A stretch of 64,000 nucleotides of DNA from JAIBJN01 sp963775625 (lineage in GTDB: Bacteria; Actinomycetota; Thermoleophilia; Gaiellales; Gaiellaceae). The translations under genes were made by a program, and so were the position numbers. Where the stretch lies: NCBI GenBank assembly GCA_963775625.1, contig CAVZJM010000001.1, positions 1 to 64,000 of the forward strand, written 5' to 3'. The notes beneath the pieces were generated by a model. That model had not been told where the DNA came from. It did no database searches and saw only the letters and a program-made list of their open reading frames with translations. Positions 41,909 to 50,213 of this stretch are shown here, piece after piece (within the stretch, counting starts at the first letter, position 1; each line of letters begins with the position of its first letter).

Positions 41909-43084
41909 ATGCCCAGCTACCGCGAGCTCCTCCAGCAGGTCAAGAGCGAGATCGACGAGATCGACGCGCCGGCCGCCGCGGAGCTCTGCGAGGCCGATTC
42001 GCCCGTGTTCGTCGACGTGCGCGACCGGAACGAATGGGACGAGGGTCACATCCCGGGCGCCGTCCACGTGCCGCGCGGGAACCTCGAGTCCCGCATCGAG
42101 GGCGTCGTCGCCGACCGGGACGCGCAGATCGTCGTCTACTGCGCCTCCGGATCGCGGTCGGCCTTCGCCGCGAAGGCGCTCGAGGAGCTCGGCTACGAGA
42201 ACGTCTCCTCCCTCGCGGGCGGCTTCAACGAGTGGAAGCGCAACGGTCTCGGCTTCGACCTTCCGCGGGCGCTCGACGAGCCGAAGCGGCGGCGCTACTC
42301 CCGCCACCTCCTCATCCCCGAGGTGGGCGAAGAGGGGCAGCTGCGCCTGCTCGACGCGCGCATCCTCCTGATCGGCGCCGGCGGGCTCGGCTCCCCCGCG
42401 TCGCTCTACCTCGCCGCCGCAGGCGTCGGTACGCTCGGGATCGTCGACGACGACGTCGTGGACGACTCCAACCTCCAGCGGCAGATCGTCCACTCGACCG
42501 AGCGCCTGGGCGACTCGAAGGCCGAGTCGGCGAAACGCACGATCGAGGCGCTCAACCCCGACGTGACCGTGCGGGTCTTCAAGGAGCGGCTGACGTCCGA
42601 GAACGTCGACCGGATCCTCGGCGAGGGCTGGGACGTGATCGTCGACGGGGCCGACAACTTCCCCACCCGCTACCTCCTGAACGACGCGTCCGTCTGGCAC
42701 GGCATCCCGGTCGTCCACGGGTCGATCTTCCGCTTCGAGGGCCAGACCACGGTCTTCAAGCCGAAGGAGGGGCCCTGCTACCGCTGCCTCTTCCCGCAGC
42801 CGCCTCCGCCGGAGCTCGCCCCGAGCTGCGCCGAGGGGGGCGTGCTGGGCGTCCTGCCGGGCATCGTCGGGTCGCTGCAGGCCAACGAGGCCCTGAAGCT
42901 CGCGCTCGGGATCGGCGAGCCGCTCGTCGGCCGCCTGCTCCTCTTCGACGCGCTCGAGACCCAGTTCACCGAGATCAGCCTGCGGCGCGACCCCGAGTGC
43001 CCGGTCTGCGGCGACGACCCGACGATCACCGACTACATCGACTACATCGAGTTTTGTGCCGGGGGAAGGACGCACGTCACGTGA
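41909..43084 (+). CDS. moeZ: MoeZ/MoeB-like sulfur-carrier adenylyltransferase and sulfurtransferase
   Basis: The 391-residue enzyme activates a ubiquitin-like sulfur carrier with ATP and loads sulfur onto its C-terminal Gly-Gly. An N-terminal rhodanese domain (about 20-115) has the active-site loop VVYCASGSRS with Cys near 78. A ThiF/E1-like domain (125-391) has ILLIGAGGLGSPASLYLAAA, DDSNLQRQIVH, VDGADNFPTRYLLND and the zinc pairs CYRC and CPVC. In mycobacterial MoeZ the rhodanese domain is C-terminal, so the order is reversed here. TATACT (41893-41898) lies 10 bases upstream. The GTGA overlap with the next gene shows one operon. Confidence 0.9.
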   Translation: MPSYRELLQQVKSEIDEIDAPAAAELCEADSPVFVDVRDRNEWDEGHIPGAVHVPRGNLESRIEGVVADRDAQIVVYCASGSRSAFAAKALEELGYENVSSLAGGFNEWKRNGLGFDLPRALDEPKRRRYSRHLLIPEVGEEGQLRLLDARILLIGAGGLGSPASLYLAAAGVGTLGIVDDDVVDDSNLQRQIVHSTERLGDSKAESAKRTIEALNPDVTVRVFKERLTSENVDRILGEGWDVIVDGADNFPTRYLLNDASVWHGIPVVHGSIFRFEGQTTVFKPKEGPCYRCLFPQPPPPELAPSCAEGGVLGVLPGIVGSLQANEALKLALGIGEPLVGRLLLFDALETQFTEISLRRDPECPVCGDDPTITDYIDYIEFCAGGRTHVT

Positions 43085-44292
43085 TCAGGGTTCGCATCCC
43101 GCCCACGCTGCGCACCGAGGTCGGCGGCGCGCGCGAGGTCGAGGCTTCCGGCTCGACCATGCGCGACGTGCTCGCCGACCTCGCCGCGCGCTTCCCCGGC
43201 CTGGGCCGGCAGGTGCTGGAGGACGGCGAGGGCATCGCGCCCTTCGTCAACGTCTATCTCGACAGCGAGGACGTCCGCACGCTCGACGGGCTCGACACGC
43301 CCGTGCGCGAGGGCTCGACGGTGATCCTGCTCCCGGCGATGGCGGGCGGCGAGCGGACCCTCCTGCCCTCGGTGCTCGAGACCGTCGGCTCGACGCCGCT
43401 CGTCGAGCTCCCGCGCCTCGCCCCGCATGACGGCGTCAGGCTCTACGCGAAGCTCGAGGGCCAGAATCCGACCGGCTCCATCAAGGACCGGGTCGCCAAG
43501 GCGATGATCGAGGCCGCCGAGGCCGCCGGCGAGCTCGAGCCGGGCCGTGAGCTACTGGAGCCCACCAGCGGCAACACGGGCATTTCTCTCGCCTTCGTCG
43601 CCCGGCTCAAGGGCTACTCGCTCACCTGTGTCCTGCCCGAGAACGCCACGCCCGAGCGGGTCAAGCTGCTCGAGCTCTACGGCGCGCGCATCGTGTACTC
43701 CCCGGCCTCGGAGGGCTCGAACGGCGCGGTGCGGCTGGCTCTGCAGATGGCGGAGCGAGACCCGCGCTGGTTCATGCCCTTCCAGTACGGCAACGAGGCC
43801 AATCCCCGGGCCCACTATGAGGGTACGGGCGCCGAGATTGCGGATGCCCTCCCCCAGGTCGACGCCCTCGTCGCCGGGCTTGGCACCGGCGGCACCCTCA
43901 TGGGCGCCGGGGACCGACTGCGAGAGCCCTTCCCGGACCTGCTCGTGGCCGCAGCCGAGCCGCTCCAGGGCGACCTCGTCTACGGCCTGCGCTCGCTGGC
44001 GGACGGCTACGTCCCGCCGATCCTCGACGTGTCCAAGCTCGACCGGAAGATGCTGGTGACCAACGAGGAGTCGGTCGGGGGCCTGCGCCTGCTGCTCGAG
44101 CGCGAGGCCATCTTCGCGGGCGTTTCCTCCGGTGCCGTGATCCACGTCGCGCGCCGGATCGCCGAGGAGCTGGACGAGGGCGTCGTCGTCGCCGTCCTCG
44201 CCGACGGCGGCTGGAAGTACCTCTCCGCCGATTTCTGGACGCGCCCGGCCGACGAGGTCGGCGCGTCCATGGAAGACCGCCTCTGGTGGTGA
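43081..44292 (+). CDS. CysO-CysM fusion: sulfur-carrier protein joined to cysteine synthase
   Basis: Residues 1-90 are a MoaD/ThiS/CysO sulfur carrier (MIRVRIPPTLRTEVGGAREV, TMRDVLADLAARFPGLGRQV) ending VILLPAMAGG, the mature C-terminus of such carriers. Residues 91-403 are a PLP cysteine synthase of CysM type: VLETVGSTPLVELPRLAP, the Lys near 135 in NPTGSIKDRVA, the LEPTSGNTGIS loop near 158, and the phosphate loop GLGTGGTLMG. In Mycobacterium CysO and CysM are separate; CysM uses CysO-thiocarboxylate and O-phosphoserine. Fusion leaves Gly-Gly internal, so cleavage would be needed. A single missing T at 43350/43351 would mimic this fusion. Confidence 0.8.
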   Translation: MIRVRIPPTLRTEVGGAREVEASGSTMRDVLADLAARFPGLGRQVLEDGEGIAPFVNVYLDSEDVRTLDGLDTPVREGSTVILLPAMAGGERTLLPSVLETVGSTPLVELPRLAPHDGVRLYAKLEGQNPTGSIKDRVAKAMIEAAEAAGELEPGRELLEPTSGNTGISLAFVARLKGYSLTCVLPENATPERVKLLELYGARIVYSPASEGSNGAVRLALQMAERDPRWFMPFQYGNEANPRAHYEGTGAEIADALPQVDALVAGLGTGGTLMGAGDRLREPFPDLLVAAAEPLQGDLVYGLRSLADGYVPPILDVSKLDRKMLVTNEESVGGLRLLLEREAIFAGVSSGAVIHVARRIAEELDEGVVVAVLADGGWKYLSADFWTRPADEVGASMEDRLWW

Positions 44293-44654
44293 TCCCGGCC
44301 GAGGTGCGCTCGGCGCTCGTCGAGCACGCCGAGGCGGAGCGACCGAACGAGGCCTGCGGGCTCTTGGCGCTCCGGGGCGGTGTCGCGGAGCGGTTCTTCC
44401 CGGGGCGGAACCGAGCCGCGAGCCCGTACCGCTTCGAGCTGGAGATCGACCCGGAGGTGTGGTTCTTGGAGGACGACGGCTACGAGCTGGCCGTCTTCCA
44501 CTCGCACCCCGCCTCGCCACCGCGACCCTCGCGGACGGACGTCGAGTCGATCGGCCTCTGGGAGGGGAAGCCGTACGTGATCCTCTCCCTCCGCACCGGT
44601 GAGCTGGCGGCCTGGACGATCGCCGAGCGCGTGGAGAGCCTGCCGCTCTCATAG
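44286..44654 (+). CDS. mec: JAMM metallopeptidase, Mec-like
   Basis: The 122-residue protein is an MPN/JAB1 zinc peptidase with the full JAMM set: Glu near 22 in PNEACGLLALRGG, His-x-His near 72-74, then Ser82 and Asp85 in FHSHPASPPRPSRTDVES. Mycobacterial Mec releases cysteine from the CysO-cysteine adduct. Its location directly after cysO-cysM, with overlapping start (GTG at 44286 or 44289), supports this role. Here it could also cut the CysO-CysM junction after Gly-Gly. That second role is inferred only from gene order. Confidence 0.9.
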   Translation: MVIPAEVRSALVEHAEAERPNEACGLLALRGGVAERFFPGRNRAASPYRFELEIDPEVWFLEDDGYELAVFHSHPASPPRPSRTDVESIGLWEGKPYVILSLRTGELAAWTIAERVESLPLS

Positions 44655-44696
44655 GCTTGGCGGGAACCTTTCCGCCGTGGCGCCGGTCAGAGAGGC

Positions 44697-45068
44697 ATGA
44701 AGGTCTTCATCTGCATCGCACTCGTGCTCGCCACTGCTGCGCTTTCTGCCTGCGGCGGCGACGACGGGCCCGCGGACGACGCCGGCGCCGTCGTCTCGAT
44801 CGACGACGCGCTCGCCTCCGGTTCCGACGAGCCCCTGCTCGTCGCGGGCAACCTCCTCGCCCAGGGCGACGTCGTCCGCCTCTGCTCGGCCCTCGCCGAG
44901 TCCTTCCCGCCCCAGTGCGGCGGTGCCTCGCTCGTCGTCCAGGGCCTCAACCTCCTGGACGTGGACGGCCTCGTCACCGAGGGCGACGTCAGCTGGACGG
45001 ACCGCCCGATCGAGCTGCTCGGGGTTGTCTCGGACGGAACGCTGACGGTGAGCGAGAATGCCGTCTGA
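44697..45068 (+). CDS. Small lipoprotein, function unknown
   Basis: The 123-residue product has a lipoprotein signal KVFICIALVLATAALSACGG with lipobox L-S-A-C at about 16-19. The mature part is acidic with a conserved-looking LVAGNLLAQGDVVRLCSALA and SFPPQCGGASLVVQGLN, whose two cysteines could pair. No family name comes to mind. ATG at 44697 follows GAGAGG. Its TGA shares a base with the ATG of the pterin dehydratase gene, so they are co-translated, although no shared function is obvious. Confidence 0.72.
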   Translation: MKVFICIALVLATAALSACGGDDGPADDAGAVVSIDDALASGSDEPLLVAGNLLAQGDVVRLCSALAESFPPQCGGASLVVQGLNLLDVDGLVTEGDVSWTDRPIELLGVVSDGTLTVSENAV

Positions 45069-45334
45069 TGGCCGTCGAGCATCCGGAGGGCTGGAACGAG
45101 GTACGCGGCGCCTTGCAGCGTGGCTTCCGCTTCAAGGACTTTGCCGAGGCGATGGCGTTCGTGAACCGGCTGGCCGAGGCGGCGGAGGAAGCCGATCACC
45201 ATCCGGACATCTCGATCAGCTGGAACGCGGTTACAGTCCGCTGGTGGACCCACGTGAAGCGCGCGATCACCGAGCGCGACGTCGAGCTGGCGCGCCGTAC
45301 CGACGAGCTGGCCTCGTCCTTCTCGTCGCACTGA
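45068..45334 (+). CDS. phhB: 4a-hydroxytetrahydrobiopterin dehydratase
   Basis: The 88-residue enzyme dehydrates 4a-hydroxy-tetrahydropterin after aromatic hydroxylation, and the fold also serves in molybdopterin-related proteins. Landmarks are GWNEVRGALQRGFRFKDFAE, AFVNRLAEAAEEADHHPDIS with the catalytic His pair, and WNAVTVRWWTH. It is a little shorter at the N-terminus than many (95-110 residues) but keeps the active site. No aromatic hydroxylase gene is close. The next gene starts inside its 3' end. Confidence 0.92.
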   Translation: MAVEHPEGWNEVRGALQRGFRFKDFAEAMAFVNRLAEAAEEADHHPDISISWNAVTVRWWTHVKRAITERDVELARRTDELASSFSSH

Positions 45335-45726
45335 TCGCGCTGCTCGCGGCCGGCTGCGGCTCGGATTCCGGCGACGACCAGTCTGCAGGAGGCGGGGACA
45401 CTCAGGCGCCGGCGACGGAGCTGACGATCACGTTCTGGCCACAGGGCCCGGACGGAGACGCGCAAGAAGCGACTCTCACCTGCGACCCGCCGGGAGGGAC
45501 CCATCCGAATCCCGAGGCCGCGTGCGCAGCCCTCGCAGGCGATCCCGAGGCGCTCGAGCCCGTCGCGCCCGACGGGGCCTGCACGATGATCTTCGGCGGG
45601 CCCGAGCAGGCGACGGTCGTCGGCGTCGTGAACGGCGAGGACGTCGATGCCGCGTTCGAGCGCTCCAACGGCTGCGAGCTCGACCGCTGGGACCGCATGG
45701 CCGTCCTCCTCCAAGTCGGGGATTGA
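45244..45726 (+). CDS. Subtilisin inhibitor-like lipoprotein
   Basis: The protein has a lipoprotein signal (RRAGLVLLVALIALLAAGCG) and then a domain like Streptomyces subtilisin inhibitor. Markers are ELTITFWPQGPDGDA, LTCDPPGGTHPNPEAACAAL with the first cysteine pair, GACTMIFGGPEQATVVGVVN, and FERSNGCELDRWDRM. Inhibitors of this kind block secreted serine proteases; here it would be tethered outside the membrane. The only start near the signal is GTG 45244, well inside the pterin dehydratase gene (91 bp overlap), giving a long basic n-region. A frameshift or hidden start cannot be ruled out. Confidence 0.68.
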   Translation: MDPREARDHRARRRAGAPYRRAGLVLLVALIALLAAGCGSDSGDDQSAGGGDTQAPATELTITFWPQGPDGDAQEATLTCDPPGGTHPNPEAACAALAGDPEALEPVAPDGACTMIFGGPEQATVVGVVNGEDVDAAFERSNGCELDRWDRMAVLLQVGD

Positions 45727-45757
45727 CGCCCATCCCGGGGAGGCGCACAACGAGAGG

Positions 45758-46666
45758 ATGAGGCTCGCCCTGACCGTCGTCATCGCCGCGGCGCTGCTGG
45801 CGCCGGCGGCGCTCGCCGCGCCGCTGCCGGACGCGCCGGGCTGTCCGGTCTTCCCGGCCTCGAGCGTCTGGAACAAGCGGGTCGACAAGCTGCCGAAGCA
45901 CAAGCGCTCCAAGAAGATCGTGAAGGCGATCGGGGCAAGCCGGTACGTCCACGCCGACTTCGGCTCGGGCCTCTGGGCCGGCGGCCCCATCGGGATCCCC
46001 GTCACCGTCGTCGACAGCTCACAGCCGAAGTCCTTCGTCGACTTCCTCTACGGCGACGAGAGCGATGACGGGCCGTATCCGATCCCTTCCGACGTCGCGA
46101 TCGAAGGCGGCCCCGGCGCCGACGGCGACCGTCACGCGATCATCGTCGACAGGGACTCCTGCACCCTCTTCGAGCTCTTCGACCTTCACCCTTCCTGGAA
46201 CGCGGGGTCAGGGGCGATCTGGGACCTTCATTCGAACGCGCTCAGGCCGCGCGGCTGGACGTCGGCCGACGCCGCCGGGCTTCCGATCCTGCCCGGGCTC
46301 GCGCGCTACGACGAGGTGGCGCGGGGCTCCATCAAGCATGCGCTCCGCTTCACCGTGGAGCGCTCGCGCCGGGCGTACATCTACCCGGCACGTCACTTCG
46401 CCTCGAGCTACACGAGCCGCAACCTGCCGCCCATGGGGCTCCGCCTGCGCCTCCGCTCCGACTTCCCCGTGGCGCGCTTCCCGTATCAGGCGCGCATCGT
46501 CCTCCGCGCCCTCAAGCGCTACGGGATGATCGTCGCCGACAACGGGTCGAGCTGGTACATCTCGGGCGTCCCCGATCCACGCTGGAACAACAATGCGCTG
46601 CACACGCTCCATCGCGTGCAGGGCTCGGACTTCCGGGTCGTGGACACCTCGAAGCTCAGGCCGTAG
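45758..46666 (+). CDS. Secreted conserved hypothetical protein, 302 residues
   Basis: A cleavable signal (MRLALTVVIAAALLAPAALA) precedes a long, well-ordered domain beginning PGCPVFPASSVWNKRVDKLP. Conserved-looking blocks are GIPVTVVDSSQPKSFVDFL, GDRHAIIVDRDSCTLFELFD, SGAIWDLHSNALRPRGWTSA, DAAGLPILPGLARYDEV and MIVADNGSSWYISGVPDPRW. I recall proteins with these blocks in actinobacteria and some fungi, without a proven activity. The two Cys may form a disulfide. GAGAGG precedes the ATG. It overlaps the convergent reductase gene by 11 bp. Confidence 0.8.
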   Translation: MRLALTVVIAAALLAPAALAAPLPDAPGCPVFPASSVWNKRVDKLPKHKRSKKIVKAIGASRYVHADFGSGLWAGGPIGIPVTVVDSSQPKSFVDFLYGDESDDGPYPIPSDVAIEGGPGADGDRHAIIVDRDSCTLFELFDLHPSWNAGSGAIWDLHSNALRPRGWTSADAAGLPILPGLARYDEVARGSIKHALRFTVERSRRAYIYPARHFASSYTSRNLPPMGLRLRLRSDFPVARFPYQARIVLRALKRYGMIVADNGSSWYISGVPDPRWNNNALHTLHRVQGSDFRVVDTSKLRP

Positions 46667-47504
46667 CGGCCAGCTCGGCAAGCTCGTCGGCCGAGAGCTC
46701 CAGGTCGGCGGCGGCGACGTTCTCCTCCAGGTGCGCGATCGAGGCGGTGCCCGGGATCGGGCAGACGACGGGCGAGCGCGCGAGCAGCCAGGCGAGGGCG
46801 ACCTGGGCGGCCGTGGCGCGGTGCGTCTCTGCGATCCCGCCCCGCACGCCACCGGGCTGCGCGAGATCACCCACGGCCAGCGGGTACCAGGGGAGGAAGG
46901 CGATGCCCTGCCGCTCGCACTCGTCGAGCACGTCCTCGGAGGAGCGGTCGGAGAGGCTGTAGCGGTTCTGGACCGAGACGACGGGCACGAGCTCCTGCGC
47001 GCGCTGAAGCTCCTCGACGCTCACGTTCGAGAGCCCGACGTGATGGATCTTGCCCTCGTCCTCGAGCCTGGCGAGCTCGCCGACGCTCTCCTCGAACGGG
47101 ACGCTCGGATCGGGCGCGTGGAGCTGGTAGAGGTCGATGCGGTCGAGGCGCAGCCGGCGCAGGCTTTCCTCGCAGGCCTCGCGCAGATGCTCCGGCCGCG
47201 CGTCGCTCGGCCACGCACCGGAGCTCGTCCGGAGAAGTCCTCCCTTCGTCGCGATCACGAGTCCGTCCGGGTACGGGTGGAGCGCCTCGGCGATCAGGAG
47301 CTCGCTCACCTCCGGCCCGTAGGCATCGGCGGTGTCGATGAGGTTGACGCCCAGCTCGACAGCGCGCCGGAGAACGGCGAGCGCGCTCTCACGGTCCTCG
47401 GGCCAGCCGAGGATCTGCGGACCGCAGAGCCGCATGGCGCCGAACCCGAGCCGGCGAACCTCGAGGTCGCCACCGATCCGGAACGTCTCAGGGAGGGAGC
47501 GCAC
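46656..47504 (-). CDS. Aldo/keto reductase
   Basis: The 282-residue NADPH oxidoreductase has LEVRRLGFGAMRLCGPQILG, the catalytic tetrad region AVELGVNLIDTADAYGPEVS (Asp and Tyr near 57-62), a Lys in LVIATKGGLLR, and LDRIDLYQLHAPDPS with the active-site His. A C-terminal NADP-binding region VCPIPGTASIAHLEENVAA follows. It is the AKR11-15-like general type; substrate unknown. GTG at 47504 has TAGGGT 9 bases upstream. Confidence 0.9.
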   Translation of the reverse strand: MRSLPETFRIGGDLEVRRLGFGAMRLCGPQILGWPEDRESALAVLRRAVELGVNLIDTADAYGPEVSELLIAEALHPYPDGLVIATKGGLLRTSSGAWPSDARPEHLREACEESLRRLRLDRIDLYQLHAPDPSVPFEESVGELARLEDEGKIHHVGLSNVSVEELQRAQELVPVVSVQNRYSLSDRSSEDVLDECERQGIAFLPWYPLAVGDLAQPGGVRGGIAETHRATAAQVALAWLLARSPVVCPIPGTASIAHLEENVAAADLELSADELAELAATA

Positions 47505-47538
47505 GGCCCGTTCACCCTACCGGCGGCCGCGTCCCCGC

Positions 47539-47717
47539 CGGCCACGCCCGGGGTCAGGCCCAGGGCACGGCCGGACGCGACATGCTGTGGATGGCGAGCT
47601 CCAGGCGGCCAACGGGATTGCGGGTCGCTGGAGGTCTCGCGCTTTTCACAGCTTGTGGAGAAATTTCCTGGCTGGAGCGGCCACGTCCGGGGTCAGACCC
47701 CGGGGCAAAAGCCGGAC
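47539..47717. repeat. Two 38-40 bp direct repeats, the second forming a CCGGGGT hairpin
   Basis: Copy 1 (47539-47576) and copy 2 (47678-47717) share CGGCCACG-CCGGGGTCAG-CC and end in GCCGGAC. Copy 2 folds into CCGGGGT (47687-47693), loop CAG, ACCCCGG (47697-47703), with outer CGTCCGG/CCGGACG arms. They lie in the 216 bp gap before the aldo/keto reductase and after the M20 gene. No gene is seen in the gap. Role unknown; operator, terminator remnants and a dispersed repeat are all possible. Confidence 0.55.
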
Positions 47718-47720
47718 GGA

Positions 47721-48813
47721 TCAGGCGCAGAGCTCGCGGGCGACCGCCGTGTAGACCTCCGCGCAGCGCTCGGCGCTTGCCAGGTCGACCCACTCTTCGA
47801 CCGCATGGGCGCCCTCGCCGGCAGGGCCGAAGACGACCGTAGGGATGCCGGCGGCCGCGAGCAGGGCCGAGTCCGCCCAGAAGGGCGCGCCGACGACCTC
47901 GGGGTTCCCCGCGTGGCGGGCGACGAGCCGGGCGATCTCCGCGTCTGCGGGCGTCTCGAAGGGCTGCCGCGCGAGGACGACCCTGATCTCGCCGTCGAGC
48001 TCGCCCAGGAGCTCCTGCAGCTCGCCCTCGACGTGCGCGTCCGTCTCGCCCGGGACGGTGCGCCGCTCGCCCTTGAGGAGGCAACGCCCCGGGTAGCTGG
48101 AGAACTCCTGCCCGCCCTCGATCAGGGACGCGTGGAGCGAGCCGCTGCCGAGCAGCGGATGCGTCGGATCGGCGCGCAGGCGCCGGTCGAGCTCCTCGAT
48201 CCCAATGAGGACGTGGCCCATCCGTGCGATCGCGTCGATGCCGAGGTCGGGGCGCGATCCGTGCGCGGCACGGCCTTTCGTCTCGATCTCGAATCCGACG
48301 TAGCCCTTGTGGGCGAGGACGAGACGCATCTCGGTGGGCTCCGAGACAATCGCGGCGTCCGCCCGGTAGCGCTCCGCGACGCGGACGGTGCCGATGCTCG
48401 CCACCTCCTCGTCGCAGACGGCGGTGACGATCACGTCGCCGCGCAGCCCGGCCCGCGCCGCCTGGGCACCGGCGACCATGATCGCCGCCAGCCCGGCCTT
48501 CATGTCGTACGAGCCGCGCCCGTGCATCCGCCCGTTGCTCGACGGCCGGCTCGAAGGGCCGCTCCATGCCGGCGACCCCGACGGTGTCCATGTGCGCGTT
48601 CAGGAGCAGGGCCTTCCCGCCGCCCGAGCCGCGCGCGATCCCCACGGTGTTGAAGCGGCCGGGCGCGACCTCCTCGACCTCCACCTCGAGGCCCGCCTCT
48701 TCGAGCCACCGCGCGACGAAGCGCGCGATCTCCCTTTCGCCCGCAGCCCCCGCGATCAGATCGGGGTTGATCGAGTCGATGCGGACGAGATCCGCGAGCA
48801 GTCTCTGCGTCAA
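47721..48813 (-). pseudogene. M20-family peptidase (ArgE/DapE-like), broken by a single-base frameshift
   Basis: The N-terminal frame (TTG 48813) has LADLVRIDSINPDLIAG, ARWLEEAGLEVEVEEVAPG and metal motif LLLNAHMDTVGVAGMERPFE. It loses phase near 48540. The second frame continues NGRMHGRGSYDMKAGLAAIM, VIVTAVCDEEVASIGTVRVA, SEPTEMRLVLAHKGYVGFEI, and ends with GAPFWADSALLAAAGIPTVV and GPAGEGAHAVEEWVD. One extra base before AACGGG explains it. The family deacylates N-acyl amino acids or cleaves succinyl-diaminopimelate; specificity is unclear. The rest is well conserved, so sequencing error is likely. Confidence 0.82.
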
Positions 48814-48829
48814 ATGCCACGCCGCGATC

Positions 48830-50140
48830 CTACGTCTCGGCGCTGGCGGCTTCCTCGGGAGCTTCCTCGTCCTCGGGCTCGCGTTGCACGAACTCGACCT
48901 CGAGGCGCTCGATGCGCTGCCCGTCAACCTCCACGACCTCGAAGCGGAGGCCGTCGTGCTCCACCTCGTCCCTGGGCTGAGGCGCCCGGCCCAGCTCGCC
49001 GAAGACGAAGCCCGCGACCGTGTGGTAGTCCTCCTGCGGCAGGTCGGTCCCGAACTGCTCGTTGAAGTCGTCGATCGTGAACGTCCCGTGGATGCGAATG
49101 CGGTGTTCGTCGATCCGCTCCACCGACTCGTCGGGAAGGTCGTACTCGTCCTCGATCTCGCCGACGATCTCCTCGAGCAGGTCCTCGAGGGTGACGATGC
49201 CCTGGACGGCGCCGTACTCGTCCACGACGAGCGCCAGGTGCTGGTTCTGGCGCCTGAACTCGGCCAGGAGCGACGCCAGGTCCTTCGTCTCCGGGACGAC
49301 GTAGGCAGGACGGACGATCCCCTCGATGACGACGTTCTCGATGCCCCTGTCGTAGAGGGCGCCGAACAGGTCGCGGACGTGGAGGATGCCGATGACGTCG
49401 TCGAGAGAGCCGCGGTACACCGGATAGCGCGTGTAGGGCGAGTCGATGACGGCCGCGAGCGCCTCCTGTGGAGGAAGCTCGACGGACAGCGCGACGACCT
49501 CGGGCCGCGGGACCATCACGTCGTGGGCCTCCTTGTCGGCGAAGTCGAAGACCTTGTAGAGCATCTCCTCCTCCGCCTGCTCGATCTCCTCGGTCTGCGC
49601 GACGATCAGGCGGATGTCCTCCTCCGTGTGCATCGTCATCCCGGCGGGCCCAGGCTGCACGCCGAAGAGCCGCGCGATGCCGTTCGCCGATCTCTGCAGG
49701 ACCCAGACGAGCGGGTGGGTGATCCGGCCCAGCCAGTCGAGCGGAACGGCGAGCCAGAGTGCCAGCCGCTCGGCCCGCTGGAGCGCGATCGACTTCGGCA
49801 CGAGCTCGCCGAGAACGACGCTCAGGTACGTCAGGATCAGGAACGAGAGCAGGAACGCGACGCCGCGCGAGAGCCAGTCGCCGAAGAAATCCGAGAGGAG
49901 CGGCGCTCCGATCGCACCGAGGAGGATCCCGAACACGGTGATGCCCACCTGCACCGTGGAGATGAAGCGGACCGGCTCGTCGAGCAGCCCGAGCGCCGTC
50001 TTTGCCCGGCGGTTGCCGCGCTTGGCCAGCTCCTCGATGCGCCCTCGCCGCGCCGTGACGAGCGAGTACTCGGCAGCGACGAAGACCGCATTCCCCAGCA
50101 CGAGCAGGAGAATGACGATGACGCGGAGCGAGTCGCTCAC
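48830..50140 (-). CDS. CNNM/CorC-type membrane protein with CBS domains
   Basis: The 436-residue protein has a CNNM (DUF21) membrane domain (1-185; VIVILLLVLGNAVFVAAEYS, RFISTVQVGITVFGILLGAI, SVVLGELVPKSIALQ), two CBS domains (about 205-325; VMVPRPEVVALSVE and LVVDEYGAVQGIVTLEDLLE), and a C-terminal CorC/HlyC domain (YHTVAGFVFGELGRAPQPRD). Such proteins are linked to magnesium or other cation efflux and were once called hemolysins. The tail is acidic. GTG at 50140 is served by a clear promoter (TTGGAC/TACGCT). Confidence 0.93.
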   Translation of the reverse strand: MSDSLRVIVILLLVLGNAVFVAAEYSLVTARRGRIEELAKRGNRRAKTALGLLDEPVRFISTVQVGITVFGILLGAIGAPLLSDFFGDWLSRGVAFLLSFLILTYLSVVLGELVPKSIALQRAERLALWLAVPLDWLGRITHPLVWVLQRSANGIARLFGVQPGPAGMTMHTEEDIRLIVAQTEEIEQAEEEMLYKVFDFADKEAHDVMVPRPEVVALSVELPPQEALAAVIDSPYTRYPVYRGSLDDVIGILHVRDLFGALYDRGIENVVIEGIVRPAYVVPETKDLASLLAEFRRQNQHLALVVDEYGAVQGIVTLEDLLEEIVGEIEDEYDLPDESVERIDEHRIRIHGTFTIDDFNEQFGTDLPQEDYHTVAGFVFGELGRAPQPRDEVEHDGLRFEVVEVDGQRIERLEVEFVQREPEDEEAPEEAASAET

Positions 50141-50157
50141 GGGCTCACCGGCCCATG

Positions 50158-50187
50158 AGCGTAGGTACTAGGTGGTAGCTCGTCCAA
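50158..50187 (-). promoter_or_regulatory. Promoter of the CNNM/CorC gene
   Basis: On the minus strand TTGGAC (50182-50187) and TACGCT (50158-50163) are 18 bases apart. The GTG at 50140 follows 17 bases after the -10 box, leaving a leader of about 10 bases. No other regulatory motif is evident in the gap. Confidence 0.55.
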
Positions 50188-50213
50188 GTGTTGGTCTGAG
50201 AATAGCGAAGGGC

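Noticed and set aside
47586..47662. Replication origin suggested by DnaA-box-like sequences
   Set aside because: Only two imperfect boxes, no AT-rich segment, and no dnaA, dnaN or gyrase gene nearby.
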